A stretch of 42,682 nucleotides of DNA from Clostridiales bacterium (GTDB lineage Bacteria; Bacillota; Clostridia; Oscillospirales; Oscillospiraceae), in the NCBI GenBank assembly GCA_022787565.1, contig JALFVN010000043.1:1-42682 (forward strand), read 5' to 3'. Made by a program: the position numbers and the translations under genes. Positions 30,766-39,199 of this stretch are shown one piece after another; positions within the stretch are counted from its first letter, which is position 1, and every line of letters starts with the position of its first letter. The notes under the pieces were generated by a model, which ran no database searches, was not told the DNA's origin, and saw only the letters and a list, made by a program, of their open reading frames with translations.

Positions 30766-30823
30766 ACTTTACCCCTCCTAAATTAATAAAGGGAATAACC
30801 GACGGAAATTTATATTTGTTTTT

Positions 30824-30852
30824 ATTTTAATCAAAATGAACTATTTTGGCAA
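30824..30852 (-). promoter_or_regulatory. Promoter of the TcmP operon
   Basis: On the minus strand TTGCCA, 17-base spacer, TAAAAT, about 60 bases before the TcmP start. Confidence 0.65.
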
Positions 30853-31203
30853 CACATATTTTGTAAATTATACGGGCTTCATATAAAACACTTTGGAATA
30901 AAAGCTACTGCTACAAACGCGAAAGGTCAGCCGATTCTCTGATCGCAGAACTTATCAGCGCTCAACTGTGAGGGTCCTCGACGCAGAATGACAGAGTGGA
31001 ACGGGTCATTATTGGATAAAACAGAGATATATTATCTCGCCGTGCAAATTTGCACCATTCTGTAATAAAATGCGCTCAATAATTTGACAAAATAATTCAA
31101 ATATGAGAAAATAATTATAGGAAGTGTCCCTGATGTACCTTGAAAAGTTAATAAAGAAATTGTGGAAGTGGCAGTATCTTACTCTTGAGAGGATGATACT
31201 GAT
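30853..31203. other. Divergent gap before the recombinase
   Basis: About 350 non-coding bases. TTGACA at 31084-31089 is a candidate -35 for the recombinase, but the best -10 choices have poor spacing. I see no hairpin terminator or palindrome of the parS-like family. The stretch 30920-31030 is less AT-rich and could be backbone sequence displaced when the TcmP block arrived. Confidence 0.35.
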
Positions 31204-32874
31204 ATGAGAAAAACAAGCACTGTCCTAAGTTATAATTTCGATAAAGAGACTGGATGGCTGAAAGACTTACCCATTTACATTGAGCCCGGCACAAGAGCCC
31301 TGTGTCTGTATCGTGTTTCTACTGCAAAGCAGCTTTACCATGACAGCAACGAAGAAGCAGATATCCCGATGCAGAGATTGCGTTGCCGTGAGTATGCTGA
31401 GAGTCGTGGATGGACGATTGTATGCGAGCTCCAGGAGGAAGGCATATCCGGGCATAAAGTGAGAGCAGAAAACCGTGATAAAATTCAGATGATAAAGGAC
31501 TATGCACAAAAAGGAAAATTTGATATCCTTCTTGTTTTTATGTTTGACCGTATAGGACGTATTGCCGATGAAACACCCTTCGTTGTAGAGTGGCTGATAA
31601 ATCACGGCATCCATGTCTGGAGCACTGAGGAGGGAGAGCAGCGTATTGACTCCCATACCGACCGACTTTTAAACTACATACGCTTTTGGCAGGCTGACGG
31701 CGAAAGTCAAAAGACCTCAATCCGTACAGCAAACAGTATACGCATCCTTACTGAACAAGGCTGCTATACGGGCGGGACTTGTCCTTATGGCTATGCACTC
31801 ATCAAGTCTGGGCGTATGAACAAGCGGAAGCAGGAAGTACATGACCTTGACATATGCGAAGACGAAGCAGCTGTTATACGGCTTATGTTCCATCTTGCTT
31901 ATGTTTATGGTTACGGTGCCCAGAGGATCGCAAACCATTTAAACAGTCATGGTTATAAAAACCGCGTGGGAGAAAGCTGGCATCCGTCCACGATTCAGTC
32001 TATCCTACGCAATATTCTTTACACCGGTATATTAAAAAGCGGTGATACCTTCTCCCCTGTTCAAGAAAGATTACGCATCGTAGATGACAAGACTTTTAAC
32101 GAAGTTCAAGAAATGCTTACAACACGATCCAGAAAATATCAGGAAACTCGCTCTGCACCTCTAAACACACGAGGCAATTCCCTACTGGCTGGCAATATCT
32201 TTTGTGGGCATTGTGGTGCCCGGCTTTGTATTACGACATGTGGACAAGGACGGCCACGATTGGACGGAACAGATATTAAGCGGACACGATATTGTTGTCA
32301 GACAAAGACACGAAAACACGGAAACTGCGATGGGCAGACAGGATATACCGTTCATAAAGTAGATGAGATCATAGATACCATTATACATGATATCTTTGCA
32401 AAGGTCTGCAGCATAGACCGGGAAGAAGTTTTACGTTCACGAAACAAAAGCGATTTACTTGCTAAGAAAAACCATGTCAAGGAACTCAGGCAAGAATATT
32501 TCAAGGCCGAAAACGCATTAGAGAAGCTCCGAGAGGAAATTGCAAAGTCCCTCATGGGAGACAGTATATTTACTCCAGAAATGTTGAAATCAGCCATACT
32601 TTCACAGGAACAGAAATGTAAGGCGCTTTATCAGTCGCTTTGCGAGACAGAGGGAGATTTGAATAATAGCGAAAACAACATTCTTGTTCTTGCTGAAAAG
32701 TTTGACGACTTTTTGCAATGGGCTGATTTATATGACAATGCAGATATCGCGGCAAAGAAAATGATTATCTCACATATCATTGATCGGGTAGATGTTTTCC
32801 GGGGCTATGAAATAAAGGTGACCATGAATATCAGCACAGAGCAGTTTTTAAACAGCATTGAGATTTGTACATGA
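31204..32874 (+). CDS. Large serine recombinase (ICE integrase)
   Basis: This 556-residue protein has an N-terminal resolvase domain with catalytic Ser39 in YRVSTAKQ and the FMFDRIGRIADE helix. A recombinase domain follows at about 190-300 (GGTCPYGYAL, GYGAQRIANHLNSHG). A zinc ribbon (FCGHCGARL, later YCCQTK and GNCDG) and a C-terminal coiled coil complete it. It excises and inserts the element by paired double-strand cuts at a dinucleotide core. It is the last ICE gene; tRNA sequence begins 28 bases after its stop, as expected for an attachment site next to its integrase. No frame break is seen. Confidence 0.92.
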   Translation: MRKTSTVLSYNFDKETGWLKDLPIYIEPGTRALCLYRVSTAKQLYHDSNEEADIPMQRLRCREYAESRGWTIVCELQEEGISGHKVRAENRDKIQMIKDYAQKGKFDILLVFMFDRIGRIADETPFVVEWLINHGIHVWSTEEGEQRIDSHTDRLLNYIRFWQADGESQKTSIRTANSIRILTEQGCYTGGTCPYGYALIKSGRMNKRKQEVHDLDICEDEAAVIRLMFHLAYVYGYGAQRIANHLNSHGYKNRVGESWHPSTIQSILRNILYTGILKSGDTFSPVQERLRIVDDKTFNEVQEMLTTRSRKYQETRSAPLNTRGNSLLAGNIFCGHCGARLCITTCGQGRPRLDGTDIKRTRYCCQTKTRKHGNCDGQTGYTVHKVDEIIDTIIHDIFAKVCSIDREEVLRSRNKSDLLAKKNHVKELRQEYFKAENALEKLREEIAKSLMGDSIFTPEMLKSAILSQEQKCKALYQSLCETEGDLNNSENNILVLAEKFDDFLQWADLYDNADIAAKKMIISHIIDRVDVFRGYEIKVTMNISTEQFLNSIEICT

Positions 32875-32898
32875 GCCGCCATGTGGGTATGTAAATTA

Positions 32899-32963
<65 letters not shown>

Positions 32964-32996
32964 TCAGACGGTGCGCTGAGTATTCTTTTTTATTGG

Positions 32997-33020
32997 ACTT
33001 GCCTTTCGGCAGGTTTTTTT
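32997..33020 (+). terminator. tRNA operon terminator
   Basis: ACTTGCC pairs with GGCAGGT around TTTC and is followed by seven T. It lies 33 bases after the tRNA CCA. Confidence 0.8.
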
Positions 33021-33128
33021 GTTATGCGGAAGCAAACCACGGACCGCTTGAATTTTAATCATAGTTTTTTAGCCGCAGCCGCTCCGGTCAGGCATAGAAA
33101 TGGAAAAAAACATGGAGGCAGAAATATC

Positions 33129-33158
33129 TCAAGGCGTCGACAAAGTTCGACGCCTTGA
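33129..33158. repeat. Perfect 12-bp inverted repeat
   Basis: TCAAGGCGTCGA pairs with TCGACGCCTTGA around CAAAGT, flanked by A/T. It lies in an otherwise featureless gap (33021-33319) between the tRNA terminator and the pseudogenes. It may be a terminator on either strand or a dispersed chromosomal hairpin element. Confidence 0.6.
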
Positions 33159-33319
33159 AAATTTATTCAGGCGTATTCAAAAACACTCCTGAACAAGCAG
33201 GATTGAACGCTGAAAGGGGGACTCCCGTCCCCTCTCCGCGCTCTCCTCATGCAAATCCAAACACTGCCGATAGCTTTGTCTACAATCTGATATCTCCATG
33301 GGTTTTCTGCATAATTTCC

Positions 33320-33672
33320 TTATCCCGCCTGATAGAAGATCAGCGTGAACACGACAGACAGGGCCAGGCAGCCAAGGCCCACAAATAGCATGGCTGACTT
33401 GAGGGGGGTCTTGCCCTCCTCTGCCCGGCGCTCCTTTTTCTCCTGGCAGTAGGTGAAATAGTCCTTTTTCTCCTCCAGGTGCCGTTTGCTGGGAGAAAAC
33501 AGCCGCACCACCGTATGCCACAGGTATTGCAGGCCGTAGAAATTACCCGCTTTCAGCTTTTCGCCGCGCTCCTTTGAAAGGGCTTCCAGCGCCCTCATAC
33601 TCCGCCTTGGCGTTTGCTGTGAGCAGGCTGTACCGGCCGGACAGGGTGTTTTCCTGCTGTTCCAGAGGAATG
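33320..33672 (-). pseudogene. C-terminal fragment of a membrane protein, frameshifted
   Basis: The last 90 residues read as a protein-like tail (AGNFYGLQYLWHTVVRLF, charged KKERRAEEGKTPLKS, then membrane helix AMLFVGLGCLALSVVFTLIFY). Upstream the matching text continues in another frame (EQQENTLSGRYSLLTANAKA), so a frameshift lies near 33590-33600. It is fused head-on to the aminotransferase fragment near 33672. I do not recognise the family. Confidence 0.55.
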
Positions 33673-34192
33673 AGCCGTCGGTCATGGGGCCGAAGCCGAT
33701 CTGGCAGCTGTTATGGGGCTGACCGGTGGCGGACATGGAGCCGAAGGTGCGGCCGTGGAAGCCCATGGAGGCGGTGACGATATGATAGCGGCTGGGACCG
33801 TATTTCTCGACGCCGTATTTACGGGCCATTTTGATCATTGCTTCGTTTGCCTCGGTGCCGGAGTTCTGGAAAAAGATTTTGTCCATACCGATGCTGGTGC
33901 AGATCTACTCGGCCAGAAGGTCCTGGGGAATGGTGTAGGGATAGTTGAAGGTGTGCATGATATCACCCACCTGGTCCCTGACCGCGGCGACAACCTTTTC
34001 GTTGCAGTTGCCGGCGGAGTTTACCGCAATACCGGCATAGAAGTCAAGATAGGCTTCGCCGTTTTCATCATAGACATACTGATCCTTCGCTGTTTCCGCC
34101 AGAAAATCAAAGCGCTCATAGGTCTCGATCATGTAACGATTGACCTTGTCCTTAATATCTTGGGCCGTCAGGCCAGTATCTCTCAGTTTCAC
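33671..34192 (-). pseudogene. Class III aminotransferase, N-terminal fragment with in-frame stop
   Basis: The start (MKLRDTGLTAQDIKDKV) and YVYDENGEAYLDFYAGIAV, then FFQNSGTEANEAMIKMAR and MGFHGRTFGSMSATG are typical of class III PLP aminotransferases of the ornithine/acetylornithine kind. A TAG at 33902-33904 replaces a residue between LLAE and ICTS, and the gene ends near residue 170 of an expected 400 or more. The PLP lysine region is missing. The neighbouring proline racemase suggests a former role in amino-acid use. Confidence 0.75.
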
Positions 34193-34265
34193 ATGTCTGC
34201 CTCCATAAAATAAGAATTATTTTAGCACCCGCTCTGGGCGGTGTGTTCATCAGAAAAGCAAGTCC

Positions 34266-35309
34266 TCAGACGCCGTTCTTGCGGCTGCCCAGCAAAAAGC
34301 CGTATTCCTGGGGGTCTCTCTCGTCCAGAATCCACTGGCTTATGCCGGTCAGATAGGCGTTTCCCGTGATCTGGGGAATGATGGCCCTGTAGCCGCCCAC
34401 CTCCGTCTCGCTCATGGCCACAGCCCGGAACAGGGTGCCTGTGATGCTCTCATACACAAACTCTTCCCCCAGCTTCAACTGGCCCTTGGCATAGAGCGAG
34501 GCGATCTTTGCGCTGGTTCCGGTACCGCAGGGGCTGCGGTCGATCTGTCCGTCGCCGAAGACCACACAGTTTTTCATGTTGGCCTTCTCCGTGTCCGTAT
34601 GACTGTAAAATTCCACCAAATCAACGGTTTTTATGTCGAGAGCAGGGTGTTTTACGGATATTTTGCGGTTAATTTCGGTTAAAAGCTTCATTCCCAGCGC
34701 TTCTACACGGTCAATATTATCTGCTTCAAGCCGCAGGCCGATCTCCTCTGCGTTGATGAGCGCGAAAAAGGAGCCGCCGAAGGAAATATCAAAACGGATC
34801 TCGCCCCATTCGGGCAGGCTCACTTTCTGCTGCTCCAGATACAGGAAGGAGGGCACATTCAGGATACTGACCTCCTGGGCTTTTCCGTCCACCACATGGA
34901 CCCTGGCCCGGATCAGCCCGGCGGGCGCGTCCAGCACCACATCCGTATAAGGCTCGGCAACAGGGATCATCCCGGTTTCCACGATCACGGCGGCCGTGCC
35001 GATGCTTCCGTGGCCGCACATGTTCAGGCATCCGCCGCTCTCCATGAAAATGACGCCGAAATCCGCCTCTTCATGTACGGGCTCGGTCATCAGCGCGCCG
35101 AACATATCCCGATGGCCTCTGGGCTCCAGCATCAAGGCGGAGCGAAGATGGTCATAATGGGCGGTCAGATACTCTTTTTTCTGCATCATGGTGTCGCCGT
35201 GCAGCTCCGGAAAGCCGTCGTATATGACCCTTGTGGGTTCTCCCATGGTGTGGGAATCAATTGCCTTGATCAGATACTGATAAGGCAGAAGTCTTGGATG
35301 TATGTCCAT
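34266..35309 (-). CDS. prdF: Proline racemase family protein
   Basis: This 347-residue protein has both catalytic cysteines: C98 in MCGHGSIGTA and C261 in DRSPCGTGTSAK. Two cysteines indicate racemase or epimerase rather than the Cys/Thr dehydratase subgroup. ATG 35309 is used, with AAGAGG upstream; the longer frame from 35375 lacks support. Next to a proline reductase operon it most likely converts L-proline to the D-proline substrate, though hydroxyproline epimerase is possible. Confidence 0.85.
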   Translation of the reverse strand: MDIHPRLLPYQYLIKAIDSHTMGEPTRVIYDGFPELHGDTMMQKKEYLTAHYDHLRSALMLEPRGHRDMFGALMTEPVHEEADFGVIFMESGGCLNMCGHGSIGTAAVIVETGMIPVAEPYTDVVLDAPAGLIRARVHVVDGKAQEVSILNVPSFLYLEQQKVSLPEWGEIRFDISFGGSFFALINAEEIGLRLEADNIDRVEALGMKLLTEINRKISVKHPALDIKTVDLVEFYSHTDTEKANMKNCVVFGDGQIDRSPCGTGTSAKIASLYAKGQLKLGEEFVYESITGTLFRAVAMSETEVGGYRAIIPQITGNAYLTGISQWILDERDPQEYGFLLGSRKNGV

Positions 35310-35368
35310 GTAATGGTCCTCTTGGTTCAGGTAAATAAAGAAAATATGTCCGGGAAAACAGATAAAAC

Positions 35369-35397
35369 TTTTCAAATCCGGATGGATAACGTATAAT
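35369..35397 (+). promoter_or_regulatory. Promoter in front of the LysR gene
   Basis: TTTTCA, 17-base spacer, TATAAT, about 70 bases before ATG 35470 in the gap between divergent prdF and the LysR remnant. Confidence 0.5.
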
Positions 35398-35469
35398 CAA
35401 TAAAAAATTGGCCGGGAAGGCGCGCTGAACAAAGCGTACCTTCTTTCGCTTTATTGCAGGGAGCATATT

Positions 35470-36239
35470 ATGGATATTATCCGATATAAACTGTTCGCGG
35501 ATATTGTGGACACCGGAAGCTTTACCAAAAGCGGCAAAAACCCGGGCTATACCCAGCCTTCCGTCAGCCACATTCTCAAGGCCCTTGAGGACGAGATCGG
35601 CTTTGCACTGTTTGTCAGGACAAAGCAGGGCGCCACGCTGCCAAGGTGATTTTGCCCTATGTACGGCGGCTGCTGGCGGTCAACGAGCAGCTGGAGCAAA
35701 CCATCAACGGCCTGAACGGGCTGGAGACCGGCCATTTGACCATTGCCGCCTTTGCCAGCATCTCCCGCAACTGGCTGCCCCGCATCATCCACGCCTTTGA
35801 AAAGAGCTATCCGGGCATCAAGATCGAGCTGATGGAGGGCGGCACAGACGAGATCGTCAGCTGGGTGGAAAACAGCATTGCGGATTTTGGTCTTCTCAGC
35901 AAGCTGCACACCAGCTCACTCCAATGGATCAAGCTGGCTGACTACCCCATGATGGCCATTCTGCCCAAGGATTTTTACTGTCTGCGGGAGGTGTTTCCCA
36001 TCAGCAAAATGGCCGATGAGCCCTTCATCATATCCGCCGAAAGAGTGGATTACCACATCCATCAGGCGCTGGAGAGCGCGGGGATCGTGCCCAACGTCCA
36101 TCGCTCCTGCAAGGATGACCACTCCATGGTCTCCAGTGAGCTTGGCGTAAGCATCCTGCCGGAGCTGGTGATCCGGATCATTCAGGAAACCCTTCCTCAG
36201 CTTTTACACCAATATCAAACGTTGTGCCTGTATTCGTAA
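35470..36239 (+). pseudogene. LysR-family regulator, frameshifted
   Basis: ATG 35470 after GGAGC begins MDIIRYKLFADIVDTGSFTK, a LysR winged helix, through FVRTKQGATLPR and then TGA at 35647. The remainder continues in another frame from about 35641 (AKVILPYVRRLLAVNEQLEQ) into the co-inducer domain. A short deletion around ATL|AKV (where family members have TEDG-like residues) explains the shift. A second in-frame loss is likely at SMVSSELGVS. The 3' end overlaps the prdB 3' end on the other strand by 25 bases. It may once have controlled the prd genes. Confidence 0.8.
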
Positions 36240-36940
36240 GGCAGGACTCTGGTCTGGTTATAGCCGGGGCAGTCCCGCACCCATTCCAGAGACTCCTTGA
36301 TGATGGCGGTCTGCATGGCAGGGTTATTGGGCTCGCCTGCGTTGGAGCCGATGGGCACATGGGGGGCGGTGATGCGGGGCGCGCCCTGCTGACGGGCGAT
36401 GGGCGGCAGCGCCGCAATGACCACACAGCTCATGCCCTCCGCTTCGCAGCAGCGGGTGACGATGGTGGCGCTGCGGTGGCAGGTGCCGCAGCCGCCGGTG
36501 CACAGAACGATATCCACGCCCTGGGCCTTCAGTTTCCGGGCGATCTCCGGGCCGGTCTCCTCCCTGAATTTCTGCACATTGCCGCCGCCGCCCATGAAGG
36601 TATAGGTCTCGTCGGCCAGGGAGCCGATAAAGCCCTCCTCCACCAGCTCATGGAGCCGGTCAATGGGGAACATGGCGTTGACGTCCTTGTTGATATCGGA
36701 GTTGTCAAATCCGCCGTGGGTCACCATCAGCTCGCTGGACGGGGTGGAAAATTCAATGGTTCTGTAAGAGAAATCGCCGGACGTGTTAAAGGGCGTCTGG
36801 CTCTTTTTATGGATGCCGCCGGCAGTGATGAATGCCACCTTGCATTCGTTCAGGGGTTTTTTCAGCTCGGTAAAAACAGGCGCGGGCGTTACGGGGACAA
36901 AAATCTCCGACTGCATACCCTCAACCGTTGTCAATTTCAT
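36215..36940 (-). CDS. prdB: D-proline reductase subunit PrdB, cysteine form
   Basis: This 241-residue protein matches PrdB throughout (LTTVEGMQSEIFVPVTP, MVTHGGFDN, KDVNAMFPID, GEPNNPAMQTAIIK). At the active-site motif it reads TGGCGTCHRSA with codon TGC at residue 151 (36488-36490). As I recall, selenocysteine occupies this position in classical clostridial PrdB. The subunit reduces D-proline to 5-aminovalerate together with PrdA. GGAGGA lies upstream of ATG 36940. No UGA or SECIS is needed here. Confidence 0.92.
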   Translation of the reverse strand: MKLTTVEGMQSEIFVPVTPAPVFTELKKPLNECKVAFITAGGIHKKSQTPFNTSGDFSYRTIEFSTPSSELMVTHGGFDNSDINKDVNAMFPIDRLHELVEEGFIGSLADETYTFMGGGGNVQKFREETGPEIARKLKAQGVDIVLCTGGCGTCHRSATIVTRCCEAEGMSCVVIAALPPIARQQGAPRITAPHVPIGSNAGEPNNPAMQTAIIKESLEWVRDCPGYNQTRVLPYEYRHNV

Positions 36941-36969
36941 ATGGGTTCCTCCTTCATTTCCGTTCCCGG

Positions 36970-37413
36970 TCAGATGCTTTTCGCCGGGAGCTCTCTTTTT
37001 CCCACGATCTTCATGGGACTGAGATAAAACTCTGCCGTTTGTCCCACAGCCAGGGGGACGTCTGTAAAGACCCAGCGGCGGGGTACCGCCACGGTACCCA
37101 GACCGTCCTGTATTTTTGCTTTAACAGCCGTGTCGTTTACCTCCGTCAGCTCCGCGCCGATCAGCACGGGCTCCACTTCCCTGCCCTTTTGCAGAGCGGC
37201 GGCGTCATAGTCATAGGGCTGTTCGTTGATTTGCAGGTAGCTGAAATAAAACTTCAGCTCATGGCCGGTCTCCGGCGCTATGGGGTCCAGCACCAGAAAC
37301 CTGGGTACGGTGATGACCCCCAGGCGGCCGTGGAGATGGATTTTGACCGTCTCCCCGTCCGTTTCCTTTACCAGGCCGCCCATGAGCACAGGGTTGATGA
37401 GATAATCCAGCAT
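36970..37413 (-). CDS. CBO2463/CBO2479-type protein of the proline reductase locus
   Basis: This 147-residue protein has two related beta-rich halves (GRLGVITVPRFLVL and DGLGTVAVPRRWVF), suggesting an internal duplication. It matches the small family named after C. botulinum CBO2463/CBO2479 that travels with prd genes. Function is unknown. It starts inside the PrdA stop region and runs into prdB, so it is part of the operon. Confidence 0.78.
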   Translation of the reverse strand: MLDYLINPVLMGGLVKETDGETVKIHLHGRLGVITVPRFLVLDPIAPETGHELKFYFSYLQINEQPYDYDAAALQKGREVEPVLIGAELTEVNDTAVKAKIQDGLGTVAVPRRWVFTDVPLAVGQTAEFYLSPMKIVGKRELPAKSI

Positions 37414-37414
37414 C

Positions 37415-39181
37415 TCAGTGCAGCGTTCCGTTATCCAGCAGCACCGTCTCGGGCAGGCCCAGCAGGCGGTTGTTGGCGTTGATCACATCGTTGCTCCACT
37501 TCTTGGGTGCGGGGGCGATGGCTACGCCTGCCATCTTGTTTTTCAGCATCTGGATGGCTCTGGCGGCGACCTCTCTGGTCACGCAGGAGCAGCCTGCCAC
37601 ATTGTTTTCAAAGCCGCCCATGTCCATGTTCTCCTCCACCATGGCCGTGGCATATTCATTGCCCACCACCAGCTGGCCCTGATAGGCACAGAAGGACACG
37701 CCAACCACGGGGATGCCCCGCTTACCGGCCTGGCCGATATGCTGGATAAAGTCGATATGGTTGTTGCCGAAGCCCTCGGTGGTGATGATGCATCCGTCGA
37801 TGTCCAGAGACTCCAGCAGGGAGCCCAGGCGCTCGGAAACCCAGAGCTTTTCGTCGTTGACCTGGGGGGAGCCCACAAACACTACGCCCACAAGGTCAAG
37901 CTCGGTATCGGCCGCAAGGCCCTCCACCAGCGGCTCGCGGATGTAATGGCGGGTCATCTCCTTGGTGGCCGGGCCGATGCAGGTCAGCGCGTGGATGGAG
38001 CCGTCGCGGACCTGGTTGGGCGTCAGGATGATGGGCACATTGCCGCAGTCCACGTTCTTCTGGCCGCCCTGAATGCCGCAGGGCTCGTTGGGGCAGATCA
38101 CGTTGTCGTGCATGGCGCCCTGGCCCATGATCTCCTTGACCAGAACCACACGGGGGTTGCCCCGGCGTCGGACATCCTCGCAGACCTCCTCGCGTACCAC
38201 CTCGCCGTCGTATTTCTTCAGCTCGTTTCTCACGGCCTGGATCACATAGTCCTGGCACTTGTGGGCGGCAAAGGGGCCGGGGCGGGTCATGCCGGACAGA
38301 CGCTGGATGACCACATGGCAGCGGATGATGATGTCGTTCCCGTCCGCGCAGCCGGGATGGCCGAAGTACATCTTCTCATCCAGATAGCCCTCGGAGGAGC
38401 CAAACTCATGGACCTGTACGCCGTCCTCGTCCACGCCGGTCAGCATGAACACCACGCCGTCGGCCACCTTGGTAACGCCGCTGCCCAGCTCGCCCTCCAC
38501 CTTGGTGGCAATGGGGCACACGTCCATGATGGTCTCGGTATAGACATGGCGGTTTTCGGGCTTGATCACGTCCAGCTTCATGCTCTTGCAGAGGGGATCT
38601 TCCAGAACGGCCTTTTCCACGATGCTGCCGTCGATGGTGATCTTGCCGTCACGGATGGCAGTCTCGCTGCCGATCTCCACATCGGTGATCCTGATGTGTT
38701 TTTTCACCAGCGTGCGGATCACCCGCTTTTCCCCTGCAGCGGCAGGCTCTTCTGCCGCGGCGCCTGCGGCGGCAAACACCGGGATGTCCATGACCAAATT
38801 TTCAATTTTTTCGGCCCTTCCTATTTCAATATGGATCATGCCGTTTCCTCCTGCACTGGTTTTGATCACAGGGGCAAAGGTCTCTGTGCTATCCTGCATT
38901 TTTCTTTCCGCCGGAGCCCCCGCAGGCTCGTTCACCCTGTCCAGTACGTCACGGGTAATGGGGGTCAGCGCCTCCACGTCCTCCAGCAGGGTGGAGCCCA
39001 ACACCTGCCCGATCTGCAGGCCATCGGGGCTGAGCGTAAGCAGCCCGGACTCCACCATATCGTCAAACAGCGTGGGGTCTTCCAGATCGGCCGCGCCGAT
39101 GACCAGTCCTTTTTGCCTTCTGCAGCAGAAAATTGCCGGGTCTTTCAGATGCTGTTCCAGCGTCTCCATTGTAATTGACAT
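37415..39181 (-). CDS. prdA: D-proline reductase proprotein PrdA
   Basis: This 588-residue protein matches PrdA, including KHIRITDVEIGSETAI, PENRHVYTETIMDVCPIATK, FGHPGCADGNDIIIRCHV, GNVPIILTPNQVRDG and TTEGFGNNHIDF. PrdA is cleaved at a Thr/Ser-Cys pair to form a pyruvoyl-bearing small subunit. The best candidate here is T400-C401 (HALT-CIGPATKEMTRHY), which would leave 188 residues. The N-terminal 150 residues include an Ala/Glu-rich linker. The downstream gene overlaps the stop. Confidence 0.92.
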   Translation of the reverse strand: MSITMETLEQHLKDPAIFCCRRQKGLVIGAADLEDPTLFDDMVESGLLTLSPDGLQIGQVLGSTLLEDVEALTPITRDVLDRVNEPAGAPAERKMQDSTETFAPVIKTSAGGNGMIHIEIGRAEKIENLVMDIPVFAAAGAAAEEPAAAGEKRVIRTLVKKHIRITDVEIGSETAIRDGKITIDGSIVEKAVLEDPLCKSMKLDVIKPENRHVYTETIMDVCPIATKVEGELGSGVTKVADGVVFMLTGVDEDGVQVHEFGSSEGYLDEKMYFGHPGCADGNDIIIRCHVVIQRLSGMTRPGPFAAHKCQDYVIQAVRNELKKYDGEVVREEVCEDVRRRGNPRVVLVKEIMGQGAMHDNVICPNEPCGIQGGQKNVDCGNVPIILTPNQVRDGSIHALTCIGPATKEMTRHYIREPLVEGLAADTELDLVGVVFVGSPQVNDEKLWVSERLGSLLESLDIDGCIITTEGFGNNHIDFIQHIGQAGKRGIPVVGVSFCAYQGQLVVGNEYATAMVEENMDMGGFENNVAGCSCVTREVAARAIQMLKNKMAGVAIAPAPKKWSNDVINANNRLLGLPETVLLDNGTLH

Positions 39182-39199
39182 ACTCTTTTCTCCTTTGTT

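Noticed and set aside
36488-36490. Selenocysteine in PrdB
   Set aside because: The codon reads TGC on the coding strand, so cysteine is encoded.
37418-39178. 586-codon open frame on the plus strand opposite prdA
   Set aside because: It mirrors prdA in a GC-rich gene, has His/Ala/Gly-rich low-complexity translation and no ribosome site; prdA is unmistakable.
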